The position numbers and the translations under genes are program-made. Below, one piece after another: positions 21,855-33,994 of a DNA stretch of 64,000 bases. The notes beneath the pieces are model-generated. The model did not search any database, had not been told where the DNA came from, and saw only the letters and a program-made list of their open reading frames with translations. Origin of the DNA: Adineta vaga (taxonomy: Eukaryota; Rotifera); the NCBI GenBank assembly GCA_021613535.1, contig CP075497.1:5518001-5582000 (forward strand). Direction: 5' to 3'. How positions within the stretch are numbered: the first letter of the stretch is position 1; each line of letters opens with the position of its first letter.

Positions 21855-22730
21855 ATGGATGTAGATTCGAAAGAAACTGTTCAAACTGATTCATCATTAT
21901 TAAGAAAATTAAGTCTTCTATTTCAACGATTGATTAATGATATATGGAGCAGTCCAATAAATCTTCTTCTAACCGTTTTAATTTTATGTTTACTTGTAAA
22001 ATTATTCTTATTAAAACGTAAATCATCTGGGAAATCTAATGAAAAAAAAATATTAAAACAATTACCAAAAATGCCGAAAACTGATTTAACAGTCCAGCAA
22101 TTACGTGGTTATAATGGTATTGAATCGAATGGAAGAATTCTTACTGCAATCTATGGAGATATATTTGACGTTAGTAAACGAAGTGACTTATATGGAATAG
22201 GTAAATTTATTTCGAAAGATTATTCGTATCAAAGATGATGACCTTTTTTCGATAAACGAAAACCTTGATATCAAGGACAAACGATCGAACAGAAAGAGAA
22301 AAGAAAAATCACATGTAATGGATTTTCCTATATGTCCTTGAATATCAATTAATCATAAGAGATCTAACATTTGTTGAAAAAGACCATGATTTTTCTTTAT
22401 AACAGGAGGATCATATTCATTATTTGCTGGACGTGATGCAACACGTGCATTATCCAAAATGCAATTAGATCCATCTTTATTTTCTAATGAATATGATGAT
22501 CTATTGAATTTAACAGAGAAAGAACGATCAACAGTAAGAAGTTGGAATGAAGATTATCGAGGTAATATAAATAAATAAGAAACAGTAATCATTATTATGT
22601 TTATATTTTCTTAGAAAAATATGATATCGTTGGTCGTTTATTAAAACCAGGAGAAAAACCAACTATGTATCCATCTGAAGAAACAACTATTGATGGTGGT
22701 TATGATCTAAACAATAAGAAAAAAGAATAA
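21855..22730 (+). CDS. Membrane-associated progesterone receptor component (PGRMC-like)
   Basis: Exons 21855-22200, 22406-22561 and 22615-22730 give 205 residues, with all phases matching. The N-terminal membrane anchor is at about residues 36-53 (INLLLTVLILCLLVKLFLL). The cytochrome-b5-like domain covers about 73-180: DLTVQQLRGYNG, YGDIFDVSKRSDLYG, LFAGRDATRALSKM. Tyr113 and Tyr119 match the two tyrosines of the PGRMC haem pocket (DLYG and SYSL). Family members sit in the ER membrane, bind haem through tyrosine and regulate P450s and sterol metabolism. The first intron (205 nt) is longer than usual for this locus. It is divergent from DAP3, 238 bp away. Confidence 0.9.
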
Positions 22731-23076
22731 ACAAAATTTGCAATCATTTTTTTTTGTTATGTATATGTTTACCTAATCGACGATAGTTCTTTCATATTAT
22801 CAAATAGCCGAAGGAAAGAAAACAATGCACTACTTTTTTTTTACTGAAAATCTCTATTAGAACGTTAGGTTCACTTGTTTTTCATATACTTATCATAGAT
22901 GGGTGTTGTGAAAATGAATAGAAAGATATATATGTATTTGCATGTCATCATATTCTATTCATTTTAACTCTTTAATAAACATTTTTTTTTCTGTTTGATT
23001 ATCATTTAAATGCATGCTCATTTTTCATACTTGTATTTTCTTTAAGATAAAAACGGTTGTTTCGAAGAACAGATCA
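22731..23076. other. Spacer PGRMC-like to KRIT1
   Basis: 346 bp with T-rich tracts. A good acceptor (ttttctttaag, AG at 23045-23046) lies 30 nt before the chosen KRIT1 ATG and could be a trans-splice site. No separate gene is seen. Confidence 0.45.
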
Positions 23077-25342
23077 ATGCATAAATCAGAGGTATTATTT
23101 GAAATAAAATAGTTTTCAAACAAAGCTGTTTCCTTTAGCTAGACATCATCACCGATTGTTATTTCAGTTAATAAATTATTTGATCATATTGATGAAAATG
23201 AACGATGTGATATCATTGTATCCAATGTTTTATTTGATGATCTCTTTGCATCCAATGATGAACCCTTAATAACTCATGTACGTGTAATTGATAAATCCGA
23301 AAAATACATTGAATGTATTGTTTTTATATTCCAGCTTGATTCTGTTTCAGTACAATCATCACGTGTTGCTAATCAACGAACAAATTCATTTATTAGTAGT
23401 CGACAAAATGGCCGTGGATTGGGATCAACAATTAGTTCACGAAATCCTAAAAGGTTCGTTTTAGATTAATTTTTGTCTACAATGAAAACATTGGATTTTA
23501 ACTTTGTCTAGAAATCGAAACAATAGTCTTGAAGAATATCCTTTACATCTCGCATGTCAAAATGGTCAAATTGAAGTTGTTGGAAAATTATTACAAGAAT
23601 TTACACCTGTAACATTGGAACATGACATGAATCGATGGACACCATTGCATCATGCTGCTTGGTATGAATGTATTATTTTCATCTTTATTGTTCATTAGAT
23701 TTCTTTTCTAAAGGCATGGTCATCATCGTATTGTTGAATTATTGCTTCGTTCAAAAAGATTTTCTGTCAATGCAGTTGATAATGCTCATATGAGTCCATT
23801 GCATTTGGCTGCATTAGCTGGTCGTGCAGAGGTTATTCGTATTCTACTTGAATGTCCTGATATCAATGTGGTATGTTTTGTACTAGAAAGATTTCTTATC
23901 AATTGTTGTCAATTATTCTAGCATGCAAAAAATAAAGATAGTAAAACAGCATTTGATTTTTGTCAACAGAATCCAAATCATGATTGGCAATTATGTACAG
24001 AATTAATTCAAAAATTTCTTCAAAAACCGGTACTAGATTTTATAATTGCTGGTATTTAATATTTTATTCTGAAATAATTTTAGTTAGAAAAAATCAAAAT
24101 ATGTCTAGCGGATGGTAGTACAATTGAACTTGATCTCGTTTCTGGTCCAGCTGAAACAACTGTTCGTCAATTACATACGCAAATGATGACACGTTTACGT
24201 TTACCCAATGAAGTTTCTCATGTATTTGGTATATGGATTTGTTCAAAAAGTGTTCGTATTCAATTAAATCCGGATCATAAACCCGTTCAATTTCTATTGA
24301 ATTGGAAACGTTATGCAAGTGAATTAACAACTATTCCAAATGACTCATCACTTCGAAATCCGTCTGCCGCTTCTCCAACATTAAATTCCCCTTCTGAAGA
24401 TGCACAACTATGGTGGTCACGTGATACATTACTTAAAATTGAATTCGAACGACGTCTTCGTATTCCTCATGTGATACATTTATTATTTCTTGAAGCATAT
24501 CAAAATTATCTTCTTGCTTATTATCCATGTACTGATGAAGATGCGATTGAATTCGCTGTTTTAATGATGGGCATCAATGAAAAACAATTGGATGATAAAT
24601 TATGGGAGAATTTTTTCAATAATGATTCAAATAATATTTCATTATTAATTCCGGCCGAAAAATTAAAACGTGGAGGAATTATTTATTGGCGTAAAACGAT
24701 TTTAAAACGATATAAAGAAGTATTTATGGATGATCAAAGCATGCACAATCGATCACAATTAACACTCTATCTTAAAATGCAATTTCTCAATCTTGCACAG
24801 AATCTAACTAGTTATGGTTCATCATTTTTTACAGGTGACTTTGTTTTTGTTGATCAAAAAAGCGTTTTTTTTATTGGAGAAATTTTCTAGGTGAACATGA
24901 ACATCGTAATCGTCGAACAAGTGTCTATATCTGTGTCAATGATGTTGGTGTTCATTTAATCAGTCGTTCAACTAAATTACAAGAATATTCTTTTTCATAT
25001 CAACAAATGACATTTACAATTGAAACAGAAGCTCAATCAACATTAGAAATCAATGTTAAAGATAATAAAAATGTTGATCATACACGATCAATGAATTCAA
25101 CAAATTCTTCAAATAATAAACATACAAAAACTTCGATTTTTTCATTTTCATCCTCCAAACAACAGTCGAATAAAACCGATCGATCATCCTCCACATCTTT
25201 ATCATCTGTATTAGCTAATTCTTTAAATAACAATGAACATCAGCAAAAGAATCATAATCGACATATTTTATATACGAAACAAAATTTTCTAATTTATCAT
25301 CTAATGAGTAATTTTGCCCAAGAACAAGGATCTTTTATATAA
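23077..25342 (+). CDS. KRIT1: KRIT1/CCM1-like ankyrin-FERM protein
   Basis: Exons 23077-23091, 23143-23277, 23335-23453, 23512-23661, 23714-23870, 23922-24029, 24084-24834, 24891-25342 give 628 residues with consistent phases. Ankyrin repeats occupy about residues 95-210 (EEYPLHLACQNGQIEVV, TPLHHAAWHGHHRIVELLL, SPLHLAALAGRAEVIRILL). The FERM domain follows. Its F1 lobe ADGSTIELDL plus VFGIWICSKSVRIQL matches KRIT1 closely, as does SYGSSFFTG. A Ser/Asn-rich insertion sits near residues 545-590 of F3. KRIT1 is a Rap1 effector and scaffold at cell junctions. The N-terminal Nudix-like domain and NPxY motifs of vertebrate KRIT1 are not seen. The 15-nt first exon is the weakest part of the model. 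Confidence 0.85.
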
Positions 25343-25525
25343 AAACCAACCATCAAAGAACAAACTTTTCTTTTCTTTACATAAATTTTTATCTTTGTTT
25401 TTCGGGTTTTGTTATTCTATTTTGTGAATATGTAAATGATATCATACAGGTGATATGATAGTTATTTGTTGTATGTTTTTTCTTTTTCTTCTTCTTCTTC
25501 TTCTTTTCTATAGACCATTGTAATC
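25343..25525 (+). promoter_or_regulatory. Short intercistronic spacer with strong 3' splice acceptor before STARD3
   Basis: 183 bp between the KRIT1 stop and STARD3 ATG. It ends in a pyrimidine run (TTC repeats about 25487-25506) and a TATAG acceptor (AG at 25512-25513), leaving a 12-nt leader. This is the arrangement expected of a spliced-leader trans-splice site in a polycistron. An ordinary 5' UTR intron is the alternative. Confidence 0.45.
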
Positions 25526-27918
25526 ATGATGAACGAACCGACAAGTATAAATTCTCCGAATTCAGTGTATGTTATTACATTGATTGCTTTTGCTACTTGC
25601 TGTTTGAAAACGATTCCATTGAATTTGAATTTATTTTTCCAAATTTTAGATCTGATACATTGAATCAAGTAAATGGACAATTAAGAAATCTGTATAGCGC
25701 GTATGTTACTTGTTTGCTAGTTAATTGTTTTTTTTCTCTTCTTTCTTATGAGGATTTAGTCAAACATCGAATACATCCACTAATGTGTCTTTAAATGTCT
25801 TATCAAATTCCACTTCAAATATTAATAAAAAACGAATGTTTCAAGTACGTCGAACATTTTTGTTAATTGTCACATTTGATGTGATATTTATGGTACTTTT
25901 ATGGATTATCTATAATCAAGTTTGTTTAGATACTTTGTTTCTATTCATATTAATTAAGAACATCTTTAGATTAAAAACATAACTATTGACGAAGCTTTTA
26001 TCAATGATGTTATTAAATATTCAATTAAAACGTCTCTATTTGATGTTGTGGTAAATAATATACAATAATCATCTTGATATAATTGAATACAATCTTATTT
26101 TCATAGGGATTATCTGTTCTACGTTTTATTCTATTAATGATAACGTATGCAATTCTAAAATGGTCACATTGGATTTTCGTAGCTGTAAGTAAGTAAGCGT
26201 ATGACGCAAAAGCAAATGAAATGATTGACTAAGATATTCAATCGAAGAAAGAATTGTTTTGTTGATTTGATTTTTTATTTAGTTTGCAACACTTGGATCA
26301 ACTGGTTTTATTATTGCAAAAACATGCGTATTTACTGTAAGTGAATTTAAAAATAAATATATACATAGAAATCTTTCAATTTAATATAAAATAGATTTCA
26401 AAATCAGATAAAGGTTTTACTGATTATGGTATATTAATTGTATCATTCATTTTGGCATGGGTTGAAATTTGGTTTTTTGAGTAGGTTAAATTTCATGTTA
26501 ATATATTTGTTCGTTGGTTTGTTTAGTTATCGTGTCATTCCACATGAACGTCGTTTAAGACAAGCATGTAAGTTCATTACAAGATTCATTCATTTCTATC
26601 TGTTTATTATATTATTAGTAAACAATGGTGATCGACGACCATTGTTAGGTTCGAATACAAGTCGTTCAACATCTCCAATTCCGACATCTCCTAATTATCA
26701 TTCCATTGGAATTTCTAATGATCAGCAGCAATCATTCTATTCGCCTGTTCCATCTCTTGATGGTAGATTAAAAATAGATGATCACCGACAAAGAATAAGG
26801 ATAATTCTTTGTTTTCAGGTAGTGATGTAGAAGAAACAAATCATGAACCTCGAAGAACTATTCGTGCAGATTCAAGTATATCTCAGTCCATGTTAGGTAC
26901 GCCAATGTCAGCTATTGAAATTGATAATGATGATGAATATGAAAGAGAAGCAGATGAAATTATTGAAAGAGTTTGGCGGATATTTCGAGATAACGAAGGA
27001 TGGACATCAGAATCCAAAAGTAGTAATGGACTTGATATTATTGTTGCAAAAACTTATCCAAAATGGGGCAAAGTTTTTCGTTTAACTGTAAGAAAGAAGA
27101 AATGATTGGAGAACAAATGAATGATTTCTTACTCTTTTCTAGAGTATTCTGAATGCATCTCGTAGCGATCTTGTTGAAATGCTTTTTGATCGACAAGAAG
27201 ATATGTCGAAATGGAATCCAACTGTGAATGATTGTCGAGTATGTAGAGAATTAGTTTCTAAAAAGTATTTAATATAAACTTCTTTCATAGATATTAGAAG
27301 TTATCAATCATGATTTGTATATATCGTATGTAAAATTGATTTATTTTGTATGTGAGTTGAAGGAAAGTTTTTCTGTTTTTCAAGTTATCAATTAATCAAT
27401 GAACAAGCACAAGGGATTATTGCTAAACGAGATTTTGTCAATATTTCAACACGTCGATATATTGATGATATAGCTATACTAGCCGGACAAGCTTGTAATT
27501 ATCCAAAAATGCCTGCAAAAGACAAGTAAACAATTCTATTACTTCACTATTTCAGTTATTCATTGATTTATTTATTTTTTAGTTGTGTTCGGTAAGTGAT
27601 CAATGAATGATCTTTGTTTTGTTTTCGAATGGTTGTTTTTCATAAATATTAGTGGAGAAAATGGTCCAACAGCTTATATAGTTGAGAAAATTGATGAAAC
27701 AACTTGTAAATTTACATGGTTACTCAATGTAGATTTAAAAGTAAAATTATTTGATTTATTTGAATTATTGACCAATATTTTCTCTCAAGGGATGGCTTCC
27801 GCAATATCTTATTAATAGTTCGCTTGCTAGTGCTCAATTAACATTAGTTGAATCAGTTAGAAATTATCTATCAAAATCAGTTGATATTACATCCTCATGT
27901 TCTTCATCCACCGGTGAT
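25526..27918 (+). CDS. STARD3: STARD3/MLN64-like endosomal sterol transfer protein (MENTAL + START)
   Basis: Sixteen exons: 25526-25566, 25650-25700, 25760-25919, 25970-26050, 26107-26184, 26283-26336, 26395-26480, 26527-26567, 26619-26762, 26819-27087, 27143-27238, 27291-27325, 27385-27525, 27583-27591, 27653-27740, 27790-27918. They give 500 residues with all phases closed. The MENTAL domain has four membrane segments (MFQVRRTFLLIVTFDVIF; VLRFILLMITYAILK; FVAFATLGSTGFIIAK; GILIVSFILAWVEIWFFDYR). A linker carrying QSFYSPVPS followed by acidic SDVEE matches the phospho-FFAT motif that binds VAP. The START domain follows (DMSKWNPTVNDCRILEVI; RDFVNISTRRYID; RGENGPTAYIV; LLNVDLKGWLPQYLI). It tethers late endosomes to the ER and moves cholesterol. 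One exon is only 9 nt. Confidence 0.9.
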
Positions 27919-30522
27919 ATAACAACATAAACATTCTTTTGTCCAATGAATTTTTCTTTTTCTAAAAACAAAGATTTCTTTGAAATATTCTTATTTTTAT
28001 AAATTTTTTCCTTGCATGTTGTTGTTATTATTCATGTCGTTGACTGTACTATTGTTAAAATCAAACAGATTCAATCATATCTTAAAATAAAAAATCATGA
28101 AGACCATTTAATGACTAACTTTTTGGAACTTATCAATAGGAACGACTCGATATTTTTTAGTAGTTTATAATTATAAAGACGTGTTCAGCCAACTATTTAG
28201 TTATAATCAGAAGAGTAGAGTTTTACGATAAATTAGATAAAACATACCTATTTTATTGAGATAGTTACTACTTTTGATGCTATTATATAATAAAAAATTT
28301 CATGTACGTACATCTTCTATAGCTTTCAAACGTTCCTTTTCATTCAAAAGTAGAAATGAGTAGATTTTATTTCATGATATCAAAATAAAACACATCAGAA
28401 CATTCATCAAAGGATTTATCAATTCGTAGAAATCTTATTCAGTCACAATAGTAAATACATAGGTCAATCAATAAGTTCTCGGAATTTCAAATATTTATTC
28501 GTAGAAAAAACATTTGCAGAATCTTTTTACAGTAAATATTTACGTTAGTCTTCACAATGTTCCAAATCTACTTCTACAAGGTAAGGTCTGTATCGTAAAT
28601 AAATAATAAGTTTGAATTTTCTTTGTAAAGATAATCAAAATCAAAAATAATATCATGGATGCACTGTTCTGCATTTTGACGATGCATATTTTATACAACG
28701 TTTTTCAAGAATGATATTTTGTATGTGTATTATTGACTAAACGTTTTGAACATTTACAGTAGTATTACATCTGAATTATTACGTCCGATCTGGTAATAGT
28801 ATAGCACTACTAATATGTAAATTATCTCTCATTAAGTCGTTAACAGGATAAATATTTTGTTGAATGATCAATTTCAAGATCATCTTTCAATGTGTCTCGT
28901 TCATTTGAAAATCGATAAATTTAATGTATTAGCGTACTATATGAAGCAACACCTTGTCCTATTTGAGGCGTGCGGAACATCGTCTTGGTAATTGAATACA
29001 TAGCATATAGCTACTAGAATAGAACAACATGCAGAATAAAACTAGTCAGAATATAGTTTCAACTGATTAATTATTACGAGAACTTATTGCTTGACCTATA
29101 TATATATATATATTAATTATATTTTGACATTTGAATGTACTCACAAACATTAATTAATAAATAGCTATCGATACATACTTTGACTTTGTTTTATTTATTC
29201 ATAATTATTGATAATAACCTTAATTAGAGAACGATCTTTTTAATAAAATGTCTTGTTTTAACTGTGAAAATGGATAGAATAGATGAATTAAAGAATAATT
29301 ATCTGTTTTTTCAAAGAACGTTACTTAACTATACATTGGTTTCTTATGTTTCTATAAGATCAAATGAAGAAATAATTAATTTATCTTCTCTTCTTTGTCA
29401 CGAGTCTGTAATAATCTACATGATAATTAAAAACTACTTTTTAGATATTTAGAATCTTAGAATAATTATGAATGTATTATTTAATTGTTGCAATCGATAG
29501 AATAGCTTAACTTCGAGTGCCCATCAAAAATGAGCGTACTCATAAAACATTCTCTTTTGTAAGAACTAGTGTAGTACAATGACCTGTCTGCATGAGAAGT
29601 GAAAACAGAGATAAACAGAACTAAAATGACGTATAAGTCGTTGAAAAAAGTTTGCTTGTTCATCATGATCAAGAAATATTTTTAGAGTGTAAATTTTTAC
29701 TAATGAAAACATCTTCTTTCTTTCATAGTATTTTCTCAGTTATTATAAATTTATACATATCTTGGGCATAGAATGATATTGTAACATGAGGATGATTTGA
29801 TCATTTATCTTAGAGTAATTCTTAAAATTGCATACTTTGGATGTTTGAGTTCAAACAAACGTATATTGAGTTAAGTTAAATTGGGTGTCATGGAGAATAA
29901 TAGATGTTTTTATAAAAATCATATCTTCAGAGGTCACTATCAAAATCTCTTGAAATTTGTTTGAATGGAAGAGACTATTTTTTTTGATGGTGAGACTTAT
30001 ATATGTACGGATTTATTTTAGTTTGTCGATCATAACAATCAGGATTGGATACGTAGAATTCAACGAAAGCTTATAGAGATTTTCATTATCTTAAACTAAA
30101 TTATACAATTGTTATGATATCACAAAGCAATTATTGTAAGACGAAATATTTTCTCTATAATTCTCTTCAATTTCGTGTAATATCATATAATTTATCAGTT
30201 TGTCTGCACAGTTTAATTCAGTATTTGTTCATTAACTATTATATTAGTTGTATAAATCTCATTGAATTTAGGAAAGTCATTTTAATCCTACGAATTTGAA
30301 GAAAAGAAAATCCTAAACGAGTATCACGAGATATCTATCGAGTATTAATAACAAATGGCATATTTCAACTTCAAATTCACTTCTCGCACATTGTGAATGA
30401 TTTCAATGAGATTTTAAATATAAAGAGATCTATGATTGATTGGCAGCTTGCCACTTTATACATATGAATTTACAACATGAAAACAAATCTTGTAATTCTC
30501 ATTTATACTCTTTTGATCATCG
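27919..30522. other. Gene-poor AT-rich region
   Basis: About 2.6 kb with no convincing coding sequence, domain or splice structure. A TA run lies near 29097-29113. Short open frames (for example 29264-29452, 29481-29672, 30114-30299) are of the length expected by chance in such AT-rich DNA. Confidence 0.5.
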
Positions 30523-31652
30523 TTCATGTAACTTCTTGCATCTCTACTGATTTTGGAATAATTTGATTGTTACGATTCAGATTAGTGTTTTCCCGCCAAT
30601 GTTTCAAATAAATATTTACGAAGACATAGATCAACTGCCTCCGAAATCGTGCTGATACACAACAATAGATGTAGAATGCAACCTAAAATCATCCACAGTT
30701 TTTAACATCCATACTTTTCATTAAATCGACACTTACCATGAAATTTCCATAGAAGAAAATTCGTGTTACTGCAATTATGAATTGATTTTCTGCTATCAAC
30801 TGCATTCGTAAATGTCACACTACTCGAGTACAAATGATTATAGATACTGTATGGTAAAGTTAAAAATACATCCACTACCACTTCGACTAACACCTATCAT
30901 ACATTCAAAAGAAGAAAAGCATATGAAACATTACCATATTCAATCATCCTCAATAGTTCTACTCATACCATTTTTGTCAGTTGTTTATCTCGTTCTAATC
31001 GAACGATTGGTGTTTCTCGATTGTTGAAATGATGAACATTGATAAAAGCAAGAATACCAAAACAAACACGAATAATCAATGGTAAGAAGCCAAGTAGAAC
31101 AGGAAAGAGAAATCGAGAATAGTAGATTGAGAAGCCAGTATTAGTGAATCCACATGTTGTTTGACCGGTACTTGATGATAATTCAAGATCTTGAAATAGG
31201 AGAACTGGAATACCATGTAAGAGGCATAGAATGAAGGCAACAATGATCAATCGACTAGCTGCTTTGACTGTGCATAAATGTCGCCATCGATGTGTGAGCG
31301 AAAGATATTGATCGATAGCTGCAAAGCACATGCAAGTGAATGTGATGAGCATTGTCGTAATGAGAGTGAATTGTCGAGCTTTGCAAATAAACGATGAAGT
31401 TTTGGTTGGATCGATGTTATAACCAGTGATGAGTATGCGAGAAAGTAGGCCGACAACAAGCTGAAAGATGTTGACGATCGAAGCTGTTGTCATGTAGAAG
31501 GCAGCTGAAGTTTGTCGAAATGTTTTGAGTGAAGTGAAGATGATGATGTTGAGAATATTGCCGATAACACCAGTAATGAAGACAAAAAAGCCACCATAGA
31601 TATTACTGTTATTAGTAGCAGTTTTAAGTGCATCGATTGTAAAAGAAGACAT
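30523..31652 (-). pseudogene. Rhodopsin-type GPCR, copy A, frameshifted in TM7
   Basis: Exons (minus) are 31652-30969, 30893-30737 and 30682-30523, parallel to copy B. The first six membrane segments are intact: GGFFVFITGVIGNILNIIIF, then TM3 ending in IDQYL in place of DRY, the conserved Cys pair in SFICKA and TTCGF, and TM6 VVVDVFLTLPYSIYNH. Next to 30793 two bases present in copy B (gcactatc) are missing (gctatc). The frame therefore leaves the TM7 sequence ENQFIIAVTRIFFYGNFM and ends at 30582 instead of 30523. Such a protein lacks a proper seventh helix and C-terminal tail. It resembles FMRFamide/peptide-type receptors, but the ligand is unknown. A functional truncated product is possible but unlikely. 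Confidence 0.75.
30595..31625 (-). repeat. Direct duplication unit 1 (GPCR copy A)
   Basis: This segment is nearly identical to 32940-33968, including both introns with small length differences. Outside it the flanks are unrelated. It is a recent tandem gene duplication with about 1.2 kb of unlike spacer. Confidence 0.8.
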
Positions 31653-32338
31653 TAAATTATGAACTTGAGAGTTGAGAATAGAATTCTCTTTTGTTTCGAT
31701 TCGAAAAAAGAATGAGATATTATCTGTATATCGTTAAAGTTTTATAATAGATAAACTTCCTTTCTGAACATCAATTCTGAGGGACTCCTATTTTCGCAAC
31801 TAACTATTTCTCCTCTAAGCAATTCTCTCTCTATATATAAAACACTCTTTTGTTACCTCCGCTTCATCCATAATTAATATAATTAATGGAAAAAAACAGG
31901 CTGAAGGAAGTATGGTTGAAAACAAGTAAAAATCGTTTTGTATTAATGGGATTAGAGATAATTATATGTATTTTGGTAATACAAAGATGAAAGATTAGAA
32001 TTTCGTCATCTTTTTTTCCATAAACTAATATCAGATTCTATACAATATTCCCTAAGAAAGTTAGCCAGCAGCGTCGATGGTAGATATTGTAAAGTTTGAA
32101 CATTTCAATTTAAATGAACTTTATATCGTGATACTTTTATTTAACGAAATATTCGATCATTCAAATTCCAGTCATAATATTTTTTTTACGACAAATATTG
32201 ACAGCTACTGCAATCAGAGTAATAAATATATATGCTTAGAGAATAGATACTACAGTTCCAAAAAAGGTTTTGGCAAGTCTTCGCAATTCATTTCTTCGGA
32301 AATCATGCAAATACAGTATAACATTTATTCTCAACGTT

Positions 32339-32375
<37 letters not shown>

Positions 32376-32894
32376 AAGTTAAAAAGGACATATTTGAAAT
32401 AGAAATTCATACATAATTAAACATTCGATGCGTGGTAATTCAACTATAATTTACTTTTGTTCATTGTCATGTTTTAGAATAATCATATAGACAAGAATAA
32501 TTTATATTTTCATTAATGAATCATTCGCTTGCTTTATCATAGCTTTCATATAAAAGCTTTCAAGCCTAAATATTGATAAGAATTAACTCTTGAAGATCAC
32601 TAGGTCATTTAAGACGATATAATACCATTGGTCTTCAAAAACTCTTGAGATTTTTGCTAATACTAAACTTAATGAAATACATCATTTATGATACATCCTA
32701 AGTTCAAGAAGACATGTCTAGAATTGCACAAATTTATATTTAGTTTTGTATTCTCGATAAAAGCTATAAGCGTTTCCCAAAAGACAATATTGTTAATATT
32801 AAAAGCAAAAGAATGACGACAACACGAATACACATCAACAACTTTGATTCAAAAACTTATTTGTTTGCTTATAATATTACTTAGTAACCATACA
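31653..32894. other. Spacer between the two GPCR copies, with TA microsatellite
   Basis: 1.24 kb with no gene. It contains a TA dinucleotide run of 32 nt at 32342-32373. Confidence 0.55.
32342..32373. repeat. (AT)16 microsatellite
   Basis: Uninterrupted alternating AT for 32 nt, directly readable. Confidence 0.9.
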
Positions 32895-33994
32895 TTATGG
32901 ATTTATTTGGTTAATATGGTTTTCAGGACCTTTTCTACCCCAATTGTTGAAATAAATATTTACGAGGACATAGATCAATTGCTTTCGAAATCGTGCTGAT
33001 ACACAACAATAGATGTAGAATGCAACCTAAAAGTATATATAGTTTCTGAGATGTTATACGGTGTTTCTACCAACTTACCATGAAATTTCCATTAAAAATA
33101 ATTCGTGTTAATGCAATTATGAATTGATTTTCTGCACTATCAACTGCATTCGTAAATGTCACACTACTCGAATAAAAATGATTATAGATACTGTATGGTA
33201 AAGTTAAAAATACATCCACTACCACTTCGACCAACACCTATCATACATTCGAAAGAAAAAAGACATAAAACATTACCGTATTCAATCATCCTCAATAGTT
33301 CTACTCATACCATTTTTGTCAGTTGTTTATCTCGTTCTAATCGAACGATTGGTGTTTCTCGATTGTTGAAATGATGAACATTGATAAAAGCAAGAATACC
33401 AAAACAAACACGAATAATCAATGGTAAGAAGCCAAGTAGAACAGGAAAGAGAAATCGAGAATAGTAGATTGAAAAGCCTGTATTAGTGAAACCACATGTT
33501 GTTTGACCGGTACTTGATGATAATTCAAGATCTTGAAATAGGAGAACTGGAATACCATGTAAGAGGCATAGAATGAAAGCAACAATGATCAATCGACTAG
33601 CTGCTTTGACTGTGCATAAATGTCGCCATCGATGTTTGAGTAAAAGATATTGATCAATAGCTGCAAAACACATGCACGTGAATGTAGTGAGCATTGTCGT
33701 GGTAAGAGTGAATGTTCGAGCTTTGCAAATAAACGATGAAGTTTTGGTTGGATCGATGTTATAACCAGTGATAAGTATGCGAGAAAGTAGGCCGACAACA
33801 AGTTGAAAGATATTGACGATCGAAGCAGTTGTCATGTAGAAGGCAGCTGAAGTTTGTCGAAATGTTTTGAGTGAAGTGAAGATGATGATGTTGAGAATAT
33901 TGCCGATAACACCAGTAATGAAGACAAAAAAGCCACCATAGATATTACTGTTATTAGTAGCAAGTTGAAATGAATTAATAATAGTAGCTGACAT
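32895..33994 (-). CDS. Rhodopsin-type (class A) GPCR, copy B
   Basis: Exons (minus) 33994-33311, 33237-33079 and 33026-32895 give 324 residues. Seven membrane segments are visible: TM1 GGFFVFITGVIGNILNIIIF, TM2 around ASIVNIFQLVVGLL, TM3 ending CFAAIDQYL, TM4 ASRLIIVAFILCLLHG, TM5 FLFPVLLGFLPLIIRV, TM6 VVVDVFLTLPYSIYNH, TM7 NQFIIALTRIIFNGNFM. The tail FYIYCCVSARFRKQL follows. Cys in SFICKA and TTCGF are the usual extracellular pair. The DRY motif is replaced by DQY and NPxxY is not evident. The ATG at 33994 is preferred over an upstream in-frame ATG (34027) because it aligns with the start of copy A. It resembles the invertebrate peptide-receptor-like expansions; the ligand is unknown. Confidence 0.82.
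32940..33968 (-). repeat. Direct duplication unit 2 (GPCR copy B)
   Basis: Partner of 30595-31625. The first-exon proteins differ at only a handful of residues after the divergent N-terminal dozen (for example YLLLKHR against YLSLTHR). Confidence 0.8.

Noticed and set aside
32342-32373. TA run as an origin or mobile-element target
   Set aside because: It is a plain dinucleotide microsatellite; several shorter ones occur in the window.
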